Part shown: piece by piece, positions 16,984 through 25,608 of the stretch
Numbering within the stretch: the stretch's first letter is position 1
Layout of the letters: every line of letters begins with the position of its first letter
Origin: Candidatus Latescibacterota bacterium
GTDB lineage: Bacteria > Latescibacterota > UBA2968
Length of the DNA: 64,000 nt
Direction: 5' to 3'
Assembly (NCBI GenBank): GCA_022823725.1
Contig: JAJEHL010000011.1
Coordinates: 1-64,000, forward strand
Translations under genes and position numbers: made by a program
The notes under the pieces: generated by a model
Database searches by the model: none
Told to the model about the DNA's origin: nothing
The model's input: only the letters and a program-made list of their open reading frames with translations

Positions 16984-18087
16984 CTATGGATCGAGCTTTC
17001 GATAATACTTGAATTGATGATTTGGCAACAAGTGGGGATGCAAAATTTTAATAATATCAGCCAACACAACATCTGGCTCAATAAGCCCCGTCTCCCAATA
17101 ATCATTGCCCCCATGCGCGTTGAGCCTTGCATTGGCATTGAAAACATTACCATTCTCAAACGCCGCGAATTTTCTGTAACGCGCGTCCTCGGCGACAACA
17201 TCGGCTCGAGATCGCCATTCATTTCTCATCGTAATCCAGCAATCCGCATCGTATGCCTTTTCGTAAACCGTTTCAAAATCGAGCGCCAAACTCTGTTGTG
17301 AATCATCATCTGCCCACAGATAATTTGCACCCGCATCCCTCAGCAACTGTGCGGGATAGGTTTTGCCCCCAGACATAAACCAGGTGCCGCGCCAGAGAGA
17401 CCCCACAAAAACAGTGGGGCGCTTATCCGCTGGCAAACCCTGCGTCAAAGCTCTATGCACCTCATACCTCGCAACAATGCTATCAAATTGGGCCGACGCC
17501 TGTTCTTCTTTATTAAAAAAAGCACCCACAAATTTGATCCACTCCACGCGCCCCAGCAAAGAGGGTTCTGCATAAGCAGTATTCACCACAACGGGTACAC
17601 CCGCTTCTTGTAGAGTGAGATAGGTATTATCTTGCGCTTGCGAATCTGTAATAACGAGATCGGGTTGGAGCATCAGAACTTTTTCCAAATCAATAGACCT
17701 ATCCCGCCCAACTTCTGTCAACTCACCCGCTGCAAAGCGCTGGTTGACAGCCTCTGAATTGACATATTTGATATGATCAATCCCAACCAGACTACGCACT
17801 TCACCGAGCTTTTCGATGTGTGGCAAATGCGTCGTAGATGTCGTAATCACAGTCCGCACGGGAATTTCTATTCTCGGAACGCCTTCATAGCCATTGGGCG
17901 ACTCTTGCCCGCGCTGCACCAGGACATACTGAAACTTTTTTTGTATGCCATTCCCAGACACTGTTACAACCCTGTACGCACCGAAATAATCAACGCTAAA
18001 ACCCCGTGCATATTGCAAAGACAATTGCGCCTGAACAGGTATGGCCCAAACCCCGATACAACATATCATCCATATTTTCAGATTCAC
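16984..18087 (-). CDS. btuF: periplasmic cobalamin-binding protein
   Basis: A 367-residue BtuF/FecB-type (Peripla_BP_2) binding protein with a signal peptide ending near VQAQ. It has IPVRTVITTSTTHLPHIEKLG at the N-lobe start, LEKVLMLQPDLVITDSQ, and a C-lobe region around GTWFMSGGKTYPAQLLRDAG. The binding protein delivers corrinoid to BtuCD. I prefer the GTG at 18087: GGAGG lies 5 nt upstream of it and inside the reading frame of the ATG at 18099. First gene after the riboswitch and its terminator. Confidence 0.87.
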   Translation of the reverse strand: MNLKIWMICCIGVWAIPVQAQLSLQYARGFSVDYFGAYRVVTVSGNGIQKKFQYVLVQRGQESPNGYEGVPRIEIPVRTVITTSTTHLPHIEKLGEVRSLVGIDHIKYVNSEAVNQRFAAGELTEVGRDRSIDLEKVLMLQPDLVITDSQAQDNTYLTLQEAGVPVVVNTAYAEPSLLGRVEWIKFVGAFFNKEEQASAQFDSIVARYEVHRALTQGLPADKRPTVFVGSLWRGTWFMSGGKTYPAQLLRDAGANYLWADDDSQQSLALDFETVYEKAYDADCWITMRNEWRSRADVVAEDARYRKFAAFENGNVFNANARLNAHGGNDYWETGLIEPDVVLADIIKILHPHLLPNHQFKYYRKLDP

Positions 18088-18103
18088 ACACACCTCCATT
18101 CAC

Positions 18104-18139
18104 AAAAAAAATCCCCGATTTCCTTGTAGAAATCGGGGA
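18104..18139 (-). terminator. intrinsic terminator, expression platform of the cobalamin riboswitch
   Basis: On the minus strand a 10-bp perfect stem (18130-18139 with 18112-18121, TCCCCGATTT/AAATCGGGGA) with an 8-nt loop is followed at once by seven T. It lies between the riboswitch and the btuF start, leaving only 16 nt to the GTG. This is the expected place for a transcription-attenuation switch. An anti-terminator partner was not identified by eye. Confidence 0.85.
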
Positions 18140-18221
18140 CATATCAATACGCGACAAAACCACATACAAAGCGCATGCATTATTTCACCTTTTTCCCAAT
18201 CCACGAGGAAATCAATAAGGT

Positions 18222-18371
18222 CTGAGATTCAGGCAGGTCTTCTGGCTTCTGGGTCTCGTGCTTTTCGCGCCTTCCCGGTTTTTACCAGTGACGTAATGCG
18301 AGAAACATCCCCAGTTACAGCGGCGGGACCGCAACGGAATTTCACCGTTTTCCCTATACTGCAACCCAAAT
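18222..18371 (-). ncRNA. cobalamin (AdoCbl) riboswitch
   Basis: The minus strand carries the family's conserved core: GGTGAAATTCCGTTGCGG, then TCCCGCCGCTGTAA, then CTGGGGATG, further on GTCACTGG and CCGGGAAGGCGC, and finally CCAGAAGACCTGCCTG, in the usual order (Rfam class RF00174 by memory). It sits upstream of the btuF-to-btuC operon and is followed by an intrinsic terminator, so corrinoid binding would lower expression. End points are approximate. Confidence 0.95.
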
Positions 18372-18392
18372 CCATGTTTTATGACATTTTAT

Positions 18393-18635
18393 TTAAAGCG
18401 CAACTTCCTCCACTGAAAGACCGCGATCTTTGAGATACGGCAAAAGACCTTTTTTATTCACCGTTCGCAGTGCGCGGGCAGAAAGTTTGATACGCACAAA
18501 GCGACCCAGTTCGGGAACGTAAATGCGCTTGCTCTTCAAATTGGGTTTCTGCACCCGCTTGACTCTTCGTTTGGAGTGGGACACATGATTGCCACTCAAC
18601 GGTCCCCTACCCGTAATACTACAACGTCTGGCCAT
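18393..18635 (-). CDS. rpmB: ribosomal protein bL28
   Basis: An 80-residue bL28 starting MARRCSITGRGP, with the family N-SHSKRR core and a C-terminal LKDRGLSVEE. It lacks the CxxC zinc pairs (only C5), so it is the C-minus form, which does not need zinc. It follows rpmG by 24 nt. Structural part of the large ribosomal subunit. Confidence 0.97.
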   Translation of the reverse strand: MARRCSITGRGPLSGNHVSHSKRRVKRVQKPNLKSKRIYVPELGRFVRIKLSARALRTVNKKGLLPYLKDRGLSVEEVAL

Positions 18636-18659
18636 GGGAAAATCCTCTTATATTTATCG

Positions 18660-18824
18660 CTATCTATCTTCCCGATAAAGCACATGCTTCCGCAGTATGG
18701 GATCGAACTTCTTCAATTCCAGACGATCGGGATGATTCTGTCGATTTTTTTCTGTATGATAATGGTGCGAACTCTCTGTACTTTTCATTTTAATGAGAAC
18801 GCGGCTGCCCTGTCGCTTAGCCAT
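18660..18824 (-). CDS. rpmG: ribosomal protein bL33
   Basis: A 54-residue bL33 ([15 protein letters not shown], then [11 protein letters not shown] and LELKKFDP). No Cys residues, so the zinc-free form. Start chosen at the ATG at 18824 because GGAGGT lies 5 nt upstream; an earlier in-frame start at 18845 would add seven non-homologous residues. Co-transcribed with rpmB from the promoter at 18884-18912. Confidence 0.96.
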   Translation of the reverse strand: MAKRQGSRVLIKMKSTESSHHYHTEKNRQNHPDRLELKKFDPILRKHVLYREDR

Positions 18825-18883
18825 ATCTACCTCCAGTATCTTCATTCGTTAAACCGCCAACACGCGGCGAGGCAAGAAGTTGA

Positions 18884-18912
18884 AATATACAGTGTTACCT
18901 TTATAACATCAA
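18884..18912 (-). promoter_or_regulatory. sigma-70 promoter of rpmG-rpmB
   Basis: Minus-strand TTGATG (18907-18912), 17-bp spacer, TATATT (18884-18889), about 60 nt before the rpmG start. Good match for a housekeeping promoter of a ribosomal protein operon. Confidence 0.6.
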
Positions 18913-18949
18913 GAAATTTGTATTATTTTTAGTCACAGTCAAAATCCAT

Positions 18950-18979
18950 TTGGCAAAAACAGGTCCTATTCGCTATCAT
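18950..18979 (+). promoter_or_regulatory. sigma-70 promoter of hinT
   Basis: TTGGCA (18950-18955), 18-bp spacer, TATCAT (18974-18979), 39 nt before the HIT-family ATG. Divergent from the rpmG promoter. Confidence 0.55.
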
Positions 18980-19018
18980 ACAGTTTGCGTTTCCAAACAC
19001 TTAACAAAGGAGAGAACA

Positions 19019-19369
19019 ATGGCCGAAGAAACGATCTTTAGCAAAATTATTCGACGCGAAATCAACGCAGACATCGTCTATCAAGACGACCTGGTAACCG
19101 CTTTTAGAGACATCAATCCCCAGGCACCCACCCACGTATTAATTGTTCCGAATCAATTGATCCCAACAATCAATGACGTAACAAAAGAAGACGAGCCCAC
19201 TCTCGGACGCATGATAACTGTAGCGGCAAAAATCGCAGCGGAAGAGGGCATTTCAGAAAACGGATATCGTCTCATCATCAACTGCAATCGCGACGGAGGC
19301 CAGGAAGTGTATCACATCCACATGCATCTGATCGGCGGACGACCTCTGGGCAGGATGTTGGCGAGGTAA
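19019..19369 (+). CDS. hinT: HIT-family (HinT-like) nucleoside phosphoramidase
   Basis: A 116-residue HIT protein. Histidine triad at H99, H101, H103 ([10 protein letters not shown]), the [16 protein letters not shown] stretch near 29-44 and C-terminal GGRPLGRML are diagnostic of the HinT branch, which hydrolyses adenosine phosphoramidates. I use the ATG at 19019, preceded by AAAGGAGAG. It converges with yidD, whose stop is 4 nt away. Confidence 0.95.
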   Translation: MAEETIFSKIIRREINADIVYQDDLVTAFRDINPQAPTHVLIVPNQLIPTINDVTKEDEPTLGRMITVAAKIAAEEGISENGYRLIINCNRDGGQEVYHIHMHLIGGRPLGRMLAR

Positions 19370-19373
19370 AAAA

Positions 19374-19649
19374 TCATGGATCAGAAGGCGGAGGCACCGG
19401 ATCGTACCCACCTCTGGCAAACGGACGACAGCGCAAAATACGTCGTATCGCAAGAGAAAGAGCATACGGAAATGAATGCTGGCGAAAAGCCTCGAGAGCA
19501 TAATGCGAACATGTGGGATGATAGCGACATGGACTGGGCGCAATAGCAAAAAATCGCATCAGAGGCGACAGCACATATTGATAGCCCACGATAAACACAC
19601 ACGCGATGGCGGAAAACACTCTATCGACAATTTTTATAGGATTGACCAT
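19374..19649 (-). CDS. yidD: membrane protein insertion efficiency factor YidD
   Basis: A 91-residue YidD: short hydrophobic N-terminus (about 13-30), [10 protein letters not shown], then [11 protein letters not shown] near 41-51 and a C-terminal [14 protein letters not shown]. It assists YidC in inserting inner membrane proteins. The usual rnpA/yidC neighbours are absent here. No clear ribosome site precedes the ATG at 19649, which lies inside the likely folE2 promoter on the other strand. Confidence 0.93.
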   Translation of the reverse strand: MVNPIKIVDRVFSAIACVFIVGYQYVLSPLMRFFAIAPSPCRYHPTCSHYALEAFRQHSFPYALSLAIRRILRCRPFARGGYDPVPPPSDP

Positions 19650-19669
19650 TTTGCATTTTGAGGTATATT
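19642..19669 (+). promoter_or_regulatory. sigma-70 promoter of folE2
   Basis: TTGACC (19642-19647), 16-bp spacer, TATATT (19664-19669), 39 nt upstream of the folE2 ATG. It overlaps the first codons of yidD on the opposite strand. Confidence 0.55.
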
Positions 19670-19708
19670 AGGCGGAGCTCGTCAGAAATTTCCGCCACGG
19701 AGAACAGA

Positions 19709-20554
19709 ATGGAACTACCAGACATACAAAACTCACATGACAAACGCGGCATTGAAATCGACCAGGTCGGTGTATCCAATGTGCGCTATCCCCTGACCTT
19801 ACCGCTGCGCGATAACGGCGAATTTCACACAGTAGCCAATCTATCCATGACCGTGAGCTTGCCCCACCATCAAAAAGGCACCCACATGTCGCGGTTTATG
19901 ATCGCGCTGAATGAACAACACAAACACTTTACACCAGATAGCGTACACATCGTACTCGAAGAAATGCTCGAATTATTGGAAGCCGAAGAAGCGTTTCTCA
20001 GCATGGCATTTCCCATTTTTTTATCTCGCAAAGCACCTATCACGGGCATTGAAGGCCTGCTGGACTACAATTGCGAATTCAGAGCAATGTTGACAAATGA
20101 AGGCCTGCAAGACAAACTAATCGGCGTGCGAGCCAACGTGGCAAGCCTCTGCCCGTGTAGCAAAGAAATCAGCGACTACGGCGCGCACAATCAACGTTCC
20201 GAAATCACAATGGACGTGCGGCCTTATGAGGATGAATTTATCTGGTTTGAAGATTTGATCGACATCGGCGAATACCATGCGTCGTGTCAACTCTATCCCA
20301 TTCTAAAACGCACAGATGAAAAATACGTCACCGAGCGCGCGTATAACAACCCCAAATTTGTCGAAGACATCGTGCGCGATGTGGCGACAGATTTGCTATC
20401 CATGATGGATGAAGAGCGCATCGCGTGGTTTTACGTATCGAGCAACAACTACGAAAGCATCCACAACCACGATGCTTATGCCAAAATTGAGCGCGGCGTG
20501 CGCGGTCCGCTATTGACGCACCGCAAAGAAGCGGAAAACGCGCTGATGGTCTAA
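19709..20554 (+). CDS. folE2: GTP cyclohydrolase IB
   Basis: A 281-residue GTP cyclohydrolase of the FolE2 type, which makes dihydroneopterin triphosphate for folate and queuosine pathways and, unlike FolE, can use metals other than zinc. Landmarks: GVSNVRYPL near 22, ANVASLCPCSKEISDYGAHNQR across about 145-168 with the catalytic-site Cys, and IHNHDAYA near 255. Start at the ATG at 19709 (CGGAG upstream); the longer frame to 19658 overlaps the promoter. A bidirectional terminator follows. Confidence 0.95.
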   Translation: MELPDIQNSHDKRGIEIDQVGVSNVRYPLTLPLRDNGEFHTVANLSMTVSLPHHQKGTHMSRFMIALNEQHKHFTPDSVHIVLEEMLELLEAEEAFLSMAFPIFLSRKAPITGIEGLLDYNCEFRAMLTNEGLQDKLIGVRANVASLCPCSKEISDYGAHNQRSEITMDVRPYEDEFIWFEDLIDIGEYHASCQLYPILKRTDEKYVTERAYNNPKFVEDIVRDVATDLLSMMDEERIAWFYVSSNNYESIHNHDAYAKIERGVRGPLLTHRKEAENALMV

Positions 20555-20574
20555 CAACATATAATATTCAAATA

Positions 20575-20614
20575 AAAAAGGGCCTATGAGTTTATCTCTC
20601 AAAGGCCCTTTTTA
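20575..20614. terminator. bidirectional intrinsic terminator between folE2 and sufE
   Basis: AAAAAGGGCCT pairs with AGGCCCTTTTT across a 16-nt loop, with an A-run before and T-run after, so it can end transcripts from both converging operons. Confidence 0.85.
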
Positions 20615-20626
20615 TTATTTCTCACC

Positions 20627-21046
20627 CTATGCCGCTGTGGCAAGCGCGAGTTCGTGAATGCGCTTGACCATAGAGGCAAAACCATTGGCCCGGTTGATAC
20701 TGAGATGCTTGGCGAGATCAAGCTTTTCAAAAATACTGCGAATATCAGCCGTGAGAATCTCTCGAGCGGTCTTACCCGAATACAGCGACAACAAAATAGC
20801 GACCAGACCCTTGACAATCTGGGCATCGCTATCTGCGCGAAATTCGATCACAGGGGGATCGTCATCTCGAACATCGGTCACGAGCCACACCTGGCTCACA
20901 CATCCCCGCACCAGATTATCATCAACTTTGTATTTCTCATCAAAAGGCGGCAACTTGCGACCGAGTTCAATAATATACCGGTAGCGATCTTCCCAATCTG
21001 TGAGAACATCAAAATTCTGCATAATGCGATCAATCGTAATATCCAT
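20627..21046 (-). CDS. sufE: cysteine desulfuration protein SufE
   Basis: A 139-residue SufE: LPPFDEKYKVDDNLVRGCVSQVW contains the persulfide-accepting Cys at 49, and the C-terminal helix region ends MVKRIHELA. SufE takes sulfur from the desulfurase SufS for iron-sulfur cluster assembly. SufS is not in this window. Start chosen at the ATG at 21046, 8 nt after the hemB stop with GAGAGG upstream; a GTG at 21058 overlapping the hemB stop is the alternative. Confidence 0.93.
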   Translation of the reverse strand: MDITIDRIMQNFDVLTDWEDRYRYIIELGRKLPPFDEKYKVDDNLVRGCVSQVWLVTDVRDDDPPVIEFRADSDAQIVKGLVAILLSLYSGKTAREILTADIRSIFEKLDLAKHLSINRANGFASMVKRIHELALATAA

Positions 21047-21054
21047 AAAACCTC

Positions 21055-22026
21055 TCACCTCAACACCCGCGCAATATCGCGCGCAAAATAAGTCAGAATA
21101 AGATCTGCGCCCGCGCGTTTAATACTCACCAGAACCTCGTCCCGCACCCGAACTTCATCCAGCCAGCCATTTGCGAAAGCCGCTTTGAGCATCGCAAACT
21201 CGCCGCTGACATTGTACGCGGCAACAGGCACGCCAAACTCTGTTTTCACCCGATAAATAATATCCAGATAGGGCAATGCGGGCTTGATCATCACGATATC
21301 CGCGCCCTCCTCGATATCCAGAGCCACCTCGCGCATGGCCTCATCGCCATTTGCCGGATCCATCTGATAGGATCGGCGGTCGCCAAATTGTGGCGCGGAC
21401 TCTGCCGCCTCTCGGAATGGACCGTAAAAACTCGAGCAATATTTGGCCGCATAAGCCATAATGGGTACATGGTCAAACCCCTGGGCATCCAGAGCAGAGC
21501 GAATAGCCCCAACCCGGCCATCCATCATATCGGAAGGCGCGACCATATCTGCGCCCGCGCGCACATGGGAAAGGGATTCTTTAACGAGCAGATCAACCGT
21601 TTCATCATTATCCACATCGTTATCCACAATAACACCGCAATGCCCGTGGTCCGTATATTCGCATAAACACACATCCGTAATCACATAAAGATCAGGCGTA
21701 TGTTCTTTAATCGCAGATATCGCACGCTGAATAATACCATCATCGCAATAAGCCCCAGTTCCCCGCGCGTCTTTGTGATCGGGAATCCCAAACAGAATCA
21801 CCGCGGGAATGCCCAAATCGGCAATTTCTCTACACGCCTCAACCACGACATCTATCGACATCTGATGGTTGCCCGGCATAGACCCGATTTCTTTTTTAAC
21901 GCCTCTGCCCGGACAAACAAACAGGGGCATAATCAAATCGTCAACGCGCACGTGATTTTCGCGCACCATTCGGCGCGTCGTCTCACTCTGGCGCAAACGG
22001 CGCATACGGGTAATGGGAAAATTCAT
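21055..22026 (-). CDS. hemB: delta-aminolevulinic acid dehydratase (porphobilinogen synthase)
   Basis: A 323-residue HemB, condensing two aminolevulinates to porphobilinogen in haem and corrin synthesis. The Cys metal site C120/C122/C130 ([11 protein letters not shown]) marks the zinc-dependent type; Schiff-base lysines are K195 ([13 protein letters not shown]) and K248 ([10 protein letters not shown]). It lies between cysS and sufE in a tight minus-strand operon. The 17-bp tandem duplication just before its ATG supplies two copies of a GAAAGAAGA ribosome-site-like sequence. Confidence 0.97.
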   Translation of the reverse strand: MNFPITRMRRLRQSETTRRMVRENHVRVDDLIMPLFVCPGRGVKKEIGSMPGNHQMSIDVVVEACREIADLGIPAVILFGIPDHKDARGTGAYCDDGIIQRAISAIKEHTPDLYVITDVCLCEYTDHGHCGVIVDNDVDNDETVDLLVKESLSHVRAGADMVAPSDMMDGRVGAIRSALDAQGFDHVPIMAYAAKYCSSFYGPFREAAESAPQFGDRRSYQMDPANGDEAMREVALDIEEGADIVMIKPALPYLDIIYRVKTEFGVPVAAYNVSGEFAMLKAAFANGWLDEVRVRDEVLVSIKRAGADLILTYFARDIARVLR

Positions 22027-22060
22027 AAAAATCTTCTTTCGTCAAAAATCTTCTTTCGTC
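22027..22060 (-). repeat. 17-bp perfect tandem duplication upstream of hemB
   Basis: GACGAAAGAAGATTTTT occurs twice head to tail (22044-22060 and 22027-22043 on the minus strand), ending immediately at the hemB ATG. It accounts for almost all of the 39-nt cysS-hemB gap, and a partial third unit precedes it. Confidence 0.9.
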
Positions 22061-22065
22061 TTCTT

Positions 22066-23571
22066 CTACGCCAACTGCTTCACAGCTATCGTCCCTTCCG
22101 GTGCGGTACGCACCTCATAGCCTGCATCGATAAGCTCCTGCCGCAGACGATCAGCAGTATCGTAATCTCTGGATGTGCGGGCCTCATCAATCTGTTTGCA
22201 AATCGCCTCGCTGGTGTCTGTCTCATCCGATGATTCAGACGAATCAGTCTTGACATCCGCAATCCCCAGCACACTATTGATCTTATCAAACACATCCAGC
22301 GCTTCGGACGGGTCACCTACCTCTTGTCCCATCCAGTTATGCACCACAGCAAGTGCTGCACTAATATTGAGATCACTGGACAGAGCACTGAGAAAATCGG
22401 CAACAACGGGATGATCGTTGCCAACCTCCTTCGCACCCCCATTCGCCGCCTGAGCGAGTCCCTGTCCAAACTCGTGAAATCTTCGCACGGCATTGGCCGA
22501 ATCACGAACACCTTTTTGCGTAAAATTCGTCTGCGAGCGATAATGCGTCTTAATGAGTTCGTAACGCAAAACCGAAGGATGAACAGGACGCCCGGTCACC
22601 TTGCCCTCGAGCACATCGCGCACCGTAAAAAAATTGCCCTTGCTCTTGGACATCTTCTCGCCTTCGGCCATTAAATAGCGCGAGTGAATCCAGTACCTCG
22701 CAAAATGCGAATGCCCCGTCGCACAACACGACTGAGCAATCTCGCATTCGTGGTGCGGAAAAATATTGTCCTCGCCCCCAGTGTGAATATCAATAACCTC
22801 GCGCCGCAGCATTTTCATCGCCATAGCCGAGCATTCGATATGCCAGCCCGGATACCCTTCACCCCACGGAGAAGGCCATTTCATAATATGCGACGGATCG
22901 GGCTTCCACAAAAAGAAATCAGCGGGATTGCGCTTGATCGCCTGGTGTTCTTCAAGCACGCGGCCACCAGAACCCTCAATGAGTTGCTCCAGATCATTGC
23001 CCGACAAACGGCCGTATTCGGGAAACGAGTCAATACTAAAATAAACCACACCATCATCGGCAACATAGGCGTGGCCCTTATCCAACAGCTTCTGAATCAT
23101 CACCTGTATGGCATCGATATGTTCCGTGGGACGCGGCATATTGCGCGGGTAGTCGTGCGCCACTTTAATATCCAGCAAACGCGCATCTTCGACAAATGCA
23201 TCCGTAAAATACTGCGCCACCTCAAACGGGTCATCGGGATTGGAAATCGCATCATCGGGCAACTTACCCAACTTCTTGTCCTCTTTGAGCTTGCGCGCAG
23301 CCACCGCGATCTTGTCCTCGCCGGTCGCATCGGCTACATCGTCGTCCGTCATATGTCCCACATCGGTAATATTCATCACATGGGTAACATTATAACCGAC
23401 CAAATCGAGAAATCGACGGAGCACATCGGAAAACAAAAAAGACTTGAAATTGCCGATATGGGCAAAATCGTACACTGTTGGACCACAGGAATACATCGCC
23501 ACATTCGGAGGATCGAGCGGCTCAAAAGCTTCTTCGCGATTCGTCAGCGTATTGTAAAATCGAATATCCAT
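22066..23571 (-). CDS. cysS: cysteinyl-tRNA synthetase
   Basis: A 501-residue class I synthetase. Zinc ligands SCGPTVYD (C near 28), [11 protein letters not shown] and [13 protein letters not shown] in place of HIGH near 37 (a frequent CysS variant) and [10 protein letters not shown] near 280. Two insertions of charged residues occur: one after the Rossmann half ([18 protein letters not shown] region) and an acidic stretch near 455 ([12 protein letters not shown]). Start at the ATG at 23571; the TTG at 23577 is possible. Confidence 0.97.
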   Translation of the reverse strand: MDIRFYNTLTNREEAFEPLDPPNVAMYSCGPTVYDFAHIGNFKSFLFSDVLRRFLDLVGYNVTHVMNITDVGHMTDDDVADATGEDKIAVAARKLKEDKKLGKLPDDAISNPDDPFEVAQYFTDAFVEDARLLDIKVAHDYPRNMPRPTEHIDAIQVMIQKLLDKGHAYVADDGVVYFSIDSFPEYGRLSGNDLEQLIEGSGGRVLEEHQAIKRNPADFFLWKPDPSHIMKWPSPWGEGYPGWHIECSAMAMKMLRREVIDIHTGGEDNIFPHHECEIAQSCCATGHSHFARYWIHSRYLMAEGEKMSKSKGNFFTVRDVLEGKVTGRPVHPSVLRYELIKTHYRSQTNFTQKGVRDSANAVRRFHEFGQGLAQAANGGAKEVGNDHPVVADFLSALSSDLNISAALAVVHNWMGQEVGDPSEALDVFDKINSVLGIADVKTDSSESSDETDTSEAICKQIDEARTSRDYDTADRLRQELIDAGYEVRTAPEGTIAVKQLA

Positions 23572-23707
23572 AATCAAATTGAAAACCTGTACTAAAGTGA
23601 GGTTAGTCAGTAATCGGAATTAAAAAAAATAAATCAGAGTCAAGATTTTGGCAATAGTTATAGATTTAATGCACCCATTTCCTATCGCGAGTTATTTTTT
23701 CATAGCC

Positions 23708-24460
23708 TCATCCTTGAATAGAATGTCTTTTCCGGCGCAGATGGATGATATAAACCCCTATAATCACGAGACCAATACTGACCCATTGATGCACCGTAAG
23801 CCCCATAAAAACCTCGGGCGTAAGACGCACAAACTCGACAAAAAAGCGCGCAACAGCCATCAAAACGAGATAAAGACCAAAAACCCTACCGGGTCTGAGA
23901 CGATCGCGCAAAGCCAACAGAATCCCGAAAATGCAAACCATCTGAATCATCTCGTAAATCGGCGTCGGATGAACCAAATCGAGCGTGGGCGAAAGACCAT
24001 TGGGATAAGCCATGCCCCAGGGCAGATCCGTGGGAATACCATAGCATCCATCGCCCGAAAGCTCACATCCCCCTCGCCCAAAAAAATACCCCACCACAAG
24101 AGCCGGTGCAATCGCATCCAGAGCGGGCCAATCAAGCGCGTTATACCGACGCAACCAAAGGAGCACAGCCACAGCTCCGCCTAAAAACCCACCATACCAG
24201 GCCCAACCCACAGAGGAAAAAATCGTGCCAAAAGGATCCGCCACAAAAGCGTGGGGATACTCGAAAACGTGAAAAATTTTACTCCCCACAATACCGCCAA
24301 TCACAGCGGCAAACGCAATGCGATCTGACAGCGAAGGCTCAAGCCCGCGACGACGAAACTCGCGCTTGAGCACCCACGACGCACACAGCAAACCAACCGC
24401 GAGCATCACGCCATAAACGCCAATGCGAAACGGACCGTATTCAAAGAGAATTGGAGACAT
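23708..24460 (-). CDS. lgt: prolipoprotein diacylglyceryl transferase
   Basis: A 250-residue membrane enzyme that adds diacylglycerol to the lipobox Cys of prolipoproteins. About seven helices; conserved YGVMLAVG near 16, GGIVGSKIFHVFEYP near 55, SVGWAWYGGFLGG near 82, FFGRGGCELSGDGCYG near 126 and the essential HPTPIYE near 165. I start at the ATG at 24460; the longer frame (to 24535) overlaps the preceding methylase gene. Its substrates in this window include the DUF4377, SusD and PCuAC lipoproteins. Confidence 0.95.
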   Translation of the reverse strand: MSPILFEYGPFRIGVYGVMLAVGLLCASWVLKREFRRRGLEPSLSDRIAFAAVIGGIVGSKIFHVFEYPHAFVADPFGTIFSSVGWAWYGGFLGGAVAVLLWLRRYNALDWPALDAIAPALVVGYFFGRGGCELSGDGCYGIPTDLPWGMAYPNGLSPTLDLVHPTPIYEMIQMVCIFGILLALRDRLRPGRVFGLYLVLMAVARFFVEFVRLTPEVFMGLTVHQWVSIGLVIIGVYIIHLRRKRHSIQG

Positions 24461-24468
24461 AGTATGTG

Positions 24469-25590
24469 TCAGACCGCCTTCTTCTCGACCAAGAACAAAA
24501 ACTCCCGATTTGGTTGCTCTGCATCTCTCAACCATTCATTCGTCCACTTCATCCCCGCCATCACATTCTTCTTATAATTGAGCGTGACCACATCTACTAT
24601 CTCGCCATTGCGCCGCATCACATCGTTCAACGTCCTCGCAGTCGCACGCCCCCCAGAACTATACGACAGAATAATCCATCGCGCTCGTGTCGCCGCAATG
24701 AGATTCTCAATCGCCTCAACAGCAATAAAGCGCCCCTCATCACTCTGCCGAAACTCCTCAAAAACAGACGCTGCTACCGTATCCGACGTATCCCTGCGGC
24801 GATTGGCCCTCCCAAAAAGAGCCGGTTTATCCGCACAAATCACACTCGTCCACACATGGTAATACGAAGCATATCGCACCCGCGACGGCGGCATCTTCTC
24901 GTTATTTGATCCATAGGGAGGATCGAAATACGCCAGATCAACGGATATATCGGGAACGAGATCAAAAATATCCCTTTGAAACACCCGATGCTCCCCTGAT
25001 GATCGAAAAACATCTGGCACCTTCAGTACAAGCTCTTTATAAGAACGCGGCGACCAATCCCTCAGATAAGAAACAAAATGCCCCAAACTACTATCCACGC
25101 GATCAAGCGCCAAAATCAGACTCGTAAGCGCCACAGCCTCATCGACCGGATCGAGCTTCAGCGCGTCAATCTCCCCTCGAATCGCATCTAATTTGCGGGT
25201 ATTGTGTATTTGCCACGGCCTCTTACGCCCATCGCTCTGTATCGCACATCCGTTATTGGGCTGACCCCCATAGTGCTCCGTAAACCACCCATCCACAGGC
25301 GAAAGCGCATTGAGATGATCGATAAGCGGTTGATAATCCTCTCGCTTCTTCTTATTTAACAAATAGCAAGTCCCAAAAATCTTCGACCACACCGCAACAT
25401 CATTGCAAACAACCGTATAATCCAGCCTCGCGAGTGCCTGCGACACCCTCGTCGTCCCCGCAAACCCATCCAAAATCATCTTAGCATCAACCTTCTTCAC
25501 CAATCGCAGAATATGCGGAAGAAGTTTCAACTTAGACCCCGCGTATTTGATTCCCTCAGTGTAGGGCACATCGCAAGCGACTCGCATCAT
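24469..25590 (-). CDS. orphan adenine-specific DNA methyltransferase (D12 class)
   Basis: A 373-residue N6-adenine methylase of the alpha (D12/Dam-like) class. Motif X/I region IKYAGSKLKLLPHI at 14-27 and DGFAGTTRVS at 41-50 bind S-adenosylmethionine; motif IV DPPY at 223-226 is catalytic. An inserted region at about 100-150 likely forms the target recognition domain. No restriction endonuclease gene lies beside it, so it is an orphan or regulatory methylase, or a leftover of a restriction system. It ends 8 nt before lgt. GGGGATAAAGC precedes the start. Confidence 0.88.
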   Translation of the reverse strand: MMRVACDVPYTEGIKYAGSKLKLLPHILRLVKKVDAKMILDGFAGTTRVSQALARLDYTVVCNDVAVWSKIFGTCYLLNKKKREDYQPLIDHLNALSPVDGWFTEHYGGQPNNGCAIQSDGRKRPWQIHNTRKLDAIRGEIDALKLDPVDEAVALTSLILALDRVDSSLGHFVSYLRDWSPRSYKELVLKVPDVFRSSGEHRVFQRDIFDLVPDISVDLAYFDPPYGSNNEKMPPSRVRYASYYHVWTSVICADKPALFGRANRRRDTSDTVAASVFEEFRQSDEGRFIAVEAIENLIAATRARWIILSYSSGGRATARTLNDVMRRNGEIVDVVTLNYKKNVMAGMKWTNEWLRDAEQPNREFLFLVEKKAV

Positions 25591-25608
25591 GCTTTATCCC
25601 CACAAAAT

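Noticed and set aside
18660-18845. Longer start for rpmG at 18845
   Set aside because: The ribosome site GGAGGT is placed correctly for the ATG at 18824 and homology begins there.
22066-23571. HIGN instead of HIGH in cysteinyl-tRNA synthetase as a broken motif
   Set aside because: HIGN is a frequent natural variant in CysS, and the KMSKS loop and zinc ligands are intact.
22684-23595. A 303-codon plus-strand open frame
   Set aside because: Antisense to cysS, whose motifs (KMSKS, zinc ligands) are intact; the product is low-complexity basic sequence.
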